27,456 nucleotides of DNA from an uncultured Variovorax sp. (GTDB lineage Bacteria; Pseudomonadota; Gammaproteobacteria; Burkholderiales; Burkholderiaceae): the NCBI GenBank assembly GCA_946478645.1, contig CAMLCW010000017.1, positions 1 through 27,456 on the forward strand. Reading direction: 5' to 3'. Below are positions 23,445 to 27,456 of the stretch, in pieces. Below the pieces are notes generated by a model. The model searched no databases and had not been told where the DNA came from. It saw only the letters and a program-made list of their open reading frames with translations. Numbering within the stretch: the first letter of the stretch is position 1; every line of letters starts with the position of its first letter. Made by a program: the position numbers and the translations under genes.

Positions 23445-24698
23445 ATGACCATTCCACGCAGAACCCTTCTCCAGGCCGCGAGCGCGGCCGCGGTGCTCGG
23501 CGCCGCCGGCGCACGACCGCTGCGCGCGCAGGGCGCGCCCATCCGCGTCGGCGCCATGCTGCCGATGAGCGGCATCGGCGCCGAGGCCGGCACCGCCTGG
23601 CTGCACGGCATCAAGGCCGCGCAGATGCAATGGAACGACAACGGCGGCCTGCTCGGCCGCAAGATCGAGATCGTGGTGCGCGACGACAAGTTCACGAGCG
23701 CGGGCGCCGTGAATGCCGCGCGCGAGCTCGCGGGCGAGGGCGTCAACCTGTCGATCGGCGCGGGCCAGTCGCCGATGGCGCTCGCGATCGCGCCGATCTT
23801 GGCGGAGCTCAAGAGCATGGTGGTGGCACCGGCGCCCACGGTGATGTCGGTCACGCACGAGAACTTCAGCCGCAATTTCTTCCGGCTCTCGTCGAACGCG
23901 CTGATGCTCTACGGCGGCATCGGCAACCTCATGACGACGCGCTTCGCCGACGTGAAGACCTGGGCCGTGATCGCGCCCGACAGCGAGAACGGCCGCGACG
24001 TGGCGCGCTACTTCAAGGCCGGCGCGATGGCGGCCGCGGCCAAGGCGGGGCGCCAGGTGAAGGTGGCCGAGGCGGTGTTCGCGAGCCTCAACAAGGCCGA
24101 CTACAAGATCGAGATCAACAACCTGATGAACTCGGGCGCCGAGGGCCTGTTCATCGGGCTCACGGCCGCGCCCTGCGTGAGCCTGCTGCAGCAGGGCCGC
24201 GCGGTGGGGCTCGACCGCAAGTTCAAGGTCATCGGCGAGGCCGGCACCGAGCTGATGATCGCCAAGGCGATGCAGAAGTCGACGCCGAAGAACCTCTGGG
24301 GCGTGACCTTCTGGGCGCCCGAGCTCGAGCCGTTCAAGAGCGAGTTCCCGGTGAGCCGGCAATTGTCGGAGTACATCCTCAAGGTGGCGGGCACGCCCTG
24401 GGTGCCGGGGATCGTGCAGGCCTCGCACCGCTCGGCGCTGGGCATCTTCCATGCGGTGAAGAAGGCGGGATCGACCGAGACCGACGCGGTGATCGCCGCG
24501 CTCGAGGGCCTGCAGTTCGACACGGCGGCCGGCCCCTACCGCGTGCGCAAGGAAGACCACCAGGGCATCGGCTCGTTCTACTTCGCCAAGATCGGCGCGC
24601 GCGACGCGGCGCCGGGCTACGGCCTGGAGCAGGTGTTCCGCCTGGACGAGAACGAGATCGTCGAGCCGGCCTCGCCCGGCAAGAAGTACGAGGGCTGA
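23445..24698 (+). CDS. Liv-type ABC transporter substrate-binding protein (second of tandem pair)
   Basis: 417 residues, the same length as the preceding gene and alignable over the whole chain. Shared blocks include LPMSGIGAEAG, VVRDDKFTSAGAV, QSPMALA, LNKADYK, GTELMIAKAMQKSTP and VRKEDHQG. The signal peptide is PRRTLLQAASAAAVLGAAGARPLRAQ. The ATG at 23445 lies 16 bp after the previous stop; GAGGAG at 23427-23432 is 12 bases ahead, a long spacing. The two differ most in the C-terminal lobe around the pocket (SYWVPGTEAGKRNP versus TFWAPELEPFKSEF), suggesting the pair arose by duplication and specialised for different ligands of one permease. Confidence 0.93.
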   Translation: MTIPRRTLLQAASAAAVLGAAGARPLRAQGAPIRVGAMLPMSGIGAEAGTAWLHGIKAAQMQWNDNGGLLGRKIEIVVRDDKFTSAGAVNAARELAGEGVNLSIGAGQSPMALAIAPILAELKSMVVAPAPTVMSVTHENFSRNFFRLSSNALMLYGGIGNLMTTRFADVKTWAVIAPDSENGRDVARYFKAGAMAAAAKAGRQVKVAEAVFASLNKADYKIEINNLMNSGAEGLFIGLTAAPCVSLLQQGRAVGLDRKFKVIGEAGTELMIAKAMQKSTPKNLWGVTFWAPELEPFKSEFPVSRQLSEYILKVAGTPWVPGIVQASHRSALGIFHAVKKAGSTETDAVIAALEGLQFDTAAGPYRVRKEDHQGIGSFYFAKIGARDAAPGYGLEQVFRLDENEIVEPASPGKKYEG

Positions 24699-24703
24699 CG
24701 CGC

Positions 24704-26662
24704 GTGGCCAATGAACTGATGTTCGCGGTGTTCAACGCCGCCGCCTTCGGCATGGCGATCTTCGTGGTCGCGGCCGGGCTCACGCTGATCTTCGGGCTGA
24801 TGCGCCTGCTCAACATGGCGCAGGGCGGCTTCTTCATGATCGGCGCCTACACCGCGTATTCGGTGATGGGGCGCGACGTGCAGTCGCTCGGAATGTTACT
24901 CTTGGCAGCGCTCGCGGGCGGGGTGGTGGTGGCGCTGCTCGGCCTCCTGACCGACCGGCTGGTGCTGCGCCGGCTGCGCAACGTCGATCCGCACTACGTG
25001 CTGATCGCCACCTTCGCACTCATGATGGTGTGCACCGGCGTGACCAAGCTGATCTGGGGCGTCGACTTCTTCTCGGTCAATCCGCCGCCGGGGCTGGACC
25101 AGCCGCTCAACCCCTTCGGCATGTTCTTCTCGGCCTACCAGCTGTTCGTGATCGCGGCTGGCGTGGTGGTGTACATCGTGCTGGAGGTGGCGATCCACCG
25201 CATGTGGTTCGGCAAGCTGATGCAGGCGCTCGCGGCCGATCCGTGGATGTCGGGCGTGCTCGGGCTCAACGTGTCGTTCGGCATCGCCTTGAGCGTGATG
25301 GCGAGCTTCTTCCTTGCGGGCCTCGCGGGCGGGCTGCTGCTGCCGAACCAGAGCCTGTCGACCGGGCTCGGGGATTCGTACCTGATGTACGCGTTCTTCG
25401 CGGTGATCATCGGCGGGCTCGGCAACATTCGCGGCGCATTCATCGGCTCGCTGGTGCTGGGGCTGGTGCAGAGCCTCAACACGGTGCTGCTGCCTTCCGT
25501 GCCGGGCCTCGCGATCTACGTGGTGCTCGCGGGCTTCCTGCTGTGGCGCCCGAGCGGCCTGTTCCCGGCCGCCGGTGCGCAGGAGGAATCGCACGCGGGC
25601 GCGCACGGCTCGGGCGGGCTGCACCGCCCGCGCATTCCGCGCGCAGCCTGGCAGGTGCTCGGCGTCGCGGTGGTCGGCGTGCTGGCCACGCTGCCGCTGT
25701 GGGTGAACGCCGGCCCGCTCTACGTGGTGGGCACGGTGCTGGTGCAGGTGGTGTTCGCGCTGTCGTGGAACATCCTGTTCGGCTACACGGGGCTGGTGTC
25801 GTTCGGCCATGCGGGCTTCTTCGCGCTCGGCGCCTACCTGGCCGCGCTGGCGCTGCGCCACATCGCGGGCGTGCCGTTCCTCGGCGTGCTGCTGGGCGCG
25901 GCGCTGCTCGGGGCGGTGGTGGCCTGGGTCATCGGCGTGCTCGCGCTGCGCCGCATGAGCGGCGTGTTCCTCGCGGTGCTGACCGTGGCGCTGGCCGAGG
26001 CGCTGCGGCTGGTGATCGGCTTCTCGACCTTTCTCGGCCGCGAGGACGGCATCACCGACATCCCGCGCCCCGCGCTCGACTTCGGCTTGTGGCGCATCGA
26101 CCTGTCGAGCTCGAACGCCTACTACTGGTTCCTGCTGGTGGCCACGGTGCTGATCACCGCGTTCCTGTGGTGGCTGCTGCACAGCCGCTTCGGCCGCACC
26201 TTGCAGACCGTGCGCCAGGACGCGGAGCGTGCGGCCTTCATGGGCACGAACGTGGCGCGCTATCGGCTCGCGGCCTTCGTGATCTCCGGCGCGGTGGCGG
26301 CGGTGGCGGGCGCGCTCTATGCGCCGTGGTCGCGCATCGTCACGGTGGAAGAAGTCCACTGGCTCGCGTCGGCGCAGCCGATGCTCAACACGCTGCTGGG
26401 CGGCGTCAGCTCGTTCTGGGGGCCGGTGGTGGGGGCGGGGCTGTTCGCGGCCATCACCTACGCCACGCGCACCTTGGTCGGGCTGTCGGAGCTGATCGTC
26501 GGCACGGGGCTGCTGGCGATCATCCTGCTGGCGCCGAACGGCGCGGTCGGGCTCTGGCGCAACCTCGAAGAGCGGCTCTGGGGGCGGCGCAGCACGCCGG
26601 CTGCGGAGAGCCAGGCACCGTTGCCGCAGGCTGGCGCGGCCCTCGAGGGAGGCCTGCGATGA
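24704..26662 (+). CDS. Fused LivH-LivM permease of a branched-chain-amino-acid-type ABC transporter
   Basis: 652 residues from the GTG at 24704, preceded by AGGG at 24691-24694; an internal ATG at 24719 lacks a ribosome site. Residues 1-286 are a complete LivH-type permease (GLTLIFGLMRLLNMAQGGFFMIGAY, then AFFAVIIGGLGNIRGAFIG). A hydrophilic Gly/His/Ala-rich linker follows at about 287-315. Residues 316-630 are a LivM-type permease (LSWNILFGYTGLVSFGHAGFFALGAYLAALAL, LRRMSGVFLAVLTVALAEALRL, RQDAERAAFMGTNV, PMLNTLLGGVSSFWGPVVGAGLF). In most species these are two genes. Here one frame passes through both, giving about 16-18 membrane segments in one chain. It starts 5 bp after the second receptor gene and overlaps livG by ATGA. 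Confidence 0.92.
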   Translation: MANELMFAVFNAAAFGMAIFVVAAGLTLIFGLMRLLNMAQGGFFMIGAYTAYSVMGRDVQSLGMLLLAALAGGVVVALLGLLTDRLVLRRLRNVDPHYVLIATFALMMVCTGVTKLIWGVDFFSVNPPPGLDQPLNPFGMFFSAYQLFVIAAGVVVYIVLEVAIHRMWFGKLMQALAADPWMSGVLGLNVSFGIALSVMASFFLAGLAGGLLLPNQSLSTGLGDSYLMYAFFAVIIGGLGNIRGAFIGSLVLGLVQSLNTVLLPSVPGLAIYVVLAGFLLWRPSGLFPAAGAQEESHAGAHGSGGLHRPRIPRAAWQVLGVAVVGVLATLPLWVNAGPLYVVGTVLVQVVFALSWNILFGYTGLVSFGHAGFFALGAYLAALALRHIAGVPFLGVLLGAALLGAVVAWVIGVLALRRMSGVFLAVLTVALAEALRLVIGFSTFLGREDGITDIPRPALDFGLWRIDLSSSNAYYWFLLVATVLITAFLWWLLHSRFGRTLQTVRQDAERAAFMGTNVARYRLAAFVISGAVAAVAGALYAPWSRIVTVEEVHWLASAQPMLNTLLGGVSSFWGPVVGAGLFAAITYATRTLVGLSELIVGTGLLAIILLAPNGAVGLWRNLEERLWGRRSTPAAESQAPLPQAGAALEGGLR

Positions 26663-27432
26663 GCGCCGAACTGCTGCGCGTGGACGCCGTGCGCAAGCAC
26701 TACGGGCCGATCGAGGTGCTGCACGGCGTGAGCCTGTCGGTGGCGCGCGGCGAGGTGTTCGCGATCATCGGGCCGAACGGCGCGGGCAAGACGACGATGT
26801 TCAAGGTGATGACGGGCGAGGTGCCGTCCAACGGCGGCACGATCCACTTCGAAGGCCGCGACGTGACCCGGCTGCCCGCGCACGAGCGGGTCCGCGAGGG
26901 CTTCGGGCGCACCTTCCAGGTGGCGCGCGTATTCCACGACTTCACCGTGCTCGACAACGTGATCACCGCCGTCGAGGCGCGGCGCCGCAACCGGCGCGAG
27001 CCGCTGGGGCCGCGCTGGCGCTGCGCCCCGTCGGCCGAGGTGCGCGAGGAAGCCATGGCGCTGCTCGCCGACGTGCGGCTCGACCCGATGGCGGGCGAGG
27101 CGGCGCGCTTTCTCTCGCATGGCGACAAGAAGCGGCTCGAGTTCGTGATCGCGCTCGCGGGCCGGCCCAGCATCCTGATGCTCGACGAGCCCACGGCCGG
27201 CATGTCGCCGAGCGACCGGGCCGACATCGCGCAGCTGGTGGCGCGCACGCGCGAGCAGCGCGGCATCACGGTGGTGATGACCGAGCACGACATGGACGTG
27301 GTGTTCGGCCTGGCCAACCGCATCATGGTGATGAACTACGGCGAGGTGGTCGCCACCGGCAGCGTCGACGAAGTGCGGCGCGATCCGAAAGTGCGCGAGG
27401 TCTACCTCGGCAAGGAGATGGTCGGTGCTTGA
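26659..27432 (+). CDS. livG: ABC transporter ATP-binding protein, LivG type
   Basis: A 257-residue ATPase. Walker A is GPNGAGKT (38-45), the Q-loop Gln87 is in GRTFQVARVF, the signature is LSHGDKK (152-158) in place of LSGG, as is usual in LivG, Walker B with catalytic Glu177 is ILMLDEP, and the switch His210 is in TEHDM. The ATG overlaps the permease stop (ATGA), and GGGAGG at 26646-26651 serves as ribosome site. It should pair with LivF to energise the fused permease. The stop at 27430-27432 overlaps the probable GTG start of livF at 27425. Confidence 0.95.
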   Translation: MSAELLRVDAVRKHYGPIEVLHGVSLSVARGEVFAIIGPNGAGKTTMFKVMTGEVPSNGGTIHFEGRDVTRLPAHERVREGFGRTFQVARVFHDFTVLDNVITAVEARRRNRREPLGPRWRCAPSAEVREEAMALLADVRLDPMAGEAARFLSHGDKKRLEFVIALAGRPSILMLDEPTAGMSPSDRADIAQLVARTREQRGITVVMTEHDMDVVFGLANRIMVMNYGEVVATGSVDEVRRDPKVREVYLGKEMVGA

Positions 27433-27456
27433 AGTCCGCTAACTCGACGCTTTCTA
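27425..27456 (+). pseudogene. livF: Start of livF-type ATP-binding gene, apparently interrupted by a stop at codon 6 (partial)
   Basis: GTG at 27425 overlaps the livG stop by 8 bp, the usual livG-livF spacing. It reads MLEVR, then TAA, then LDAFY in the same frame to the window edge. LivF proteins commonly begin MLEVRxLDAFYG, so the stop replaces a single residue; changing one base (TAA to GAA) would restore MLEVRELDAFY. This may be a real nonsense mutation, a sequencing error, or a gene that starts further on. Only 32 bp are visible, so the rest of the gene cannot be judged. Confidence 0.5.

Noticed and set aside
23630..24703. Upstream extension of the permease frame to give a 1010-residue protein
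   Set aside because: The extension lies over the second receptor gene in another frame and is Arg/Gly-rich; the permease starts at the GTG at 24704.
24896..26359. Minus-strand 487-codon frame opposite the permease
   Set aside because: His/Arg/Glu-rich mirror of the membrane protein; no recognisable domain.

Overview
The window is GC-rich, densely coded DNA from a bacterial chromosome. The gene content suggests a Comamonadaceae betaproteobacterium, most likely Variovorax or a close relative. Pointers are several Bug/TctC-type periplasmic binding proteins, LysR regulators beside catabolic genes, a Liv-type ABC operon, and intergenic repeats of kinds I associate with this family. The taxon is inferred; no rRNA, tRNA or marker gene is present.

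Left part (1-9005): acyl-CoA metabolism. In order: the tail of an unidentified gene, an AMP-forming acyl-CoA ligase (+), an ACAD10/11-type acyl-CoA dehydrogenase (-), a MaoC-like hydratase (-), an enoyl-CoA hydratase that looks like a bifunctional FadJ-type protein with its NAD-binding domain excised (+), a Fic-family protein (-) that looks like an accessory insertion, a VOC protein (-) and an ACAD11-type phosphotransferase (-). The last two form an operon divergent from a LysR gene. A separate ACAD10/11-like dehydrogenase and ACAD11-like kinase plus a CoA ligase resemble the parts used for 4-hydroxyacid (levulinate-type) catabolism.

Middle part (9143-21900), all on the + strand: two tandem LysR genes, an adenosine/adenine deaminase-like hydrolase, a Bug protein, a hydroxypyruvate isomerase-like (Hyi) gene overlapping a second Bug gene, a third LysR gene, then an operon of a 17-codon upstream ORF, a ThDP-dependent enzyme, a second Hyi-like gene, a lipocalin-like protein, an MDR oxidoreductase, an SDR oxidoreductase and a third Bug gene. 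From the second Hyi gene to the third Bug gene every junction is a 4-bp ATGA overlap. A 34-bp element (13-bp and 14-bp identical blocks, 7 variable bases between) stands upstream of both the first Hyi unit and the ThDP operon, on either side of the third LysR gene. This looks like a LysR-controlled regulon for an unidentified, probably short oxygenated, carboxylate. No TctA/TctB membrane subunits are present.

Right part (22175-27456), + strand: a branched-chain-amino-acid-type ABC operon with two tandem paralogous binding proteins, a LivH-LivM permease fused in one frame, LivG, and the first codons of a LivF gene that appears to carry a stop at codon 6, just at the window edge.
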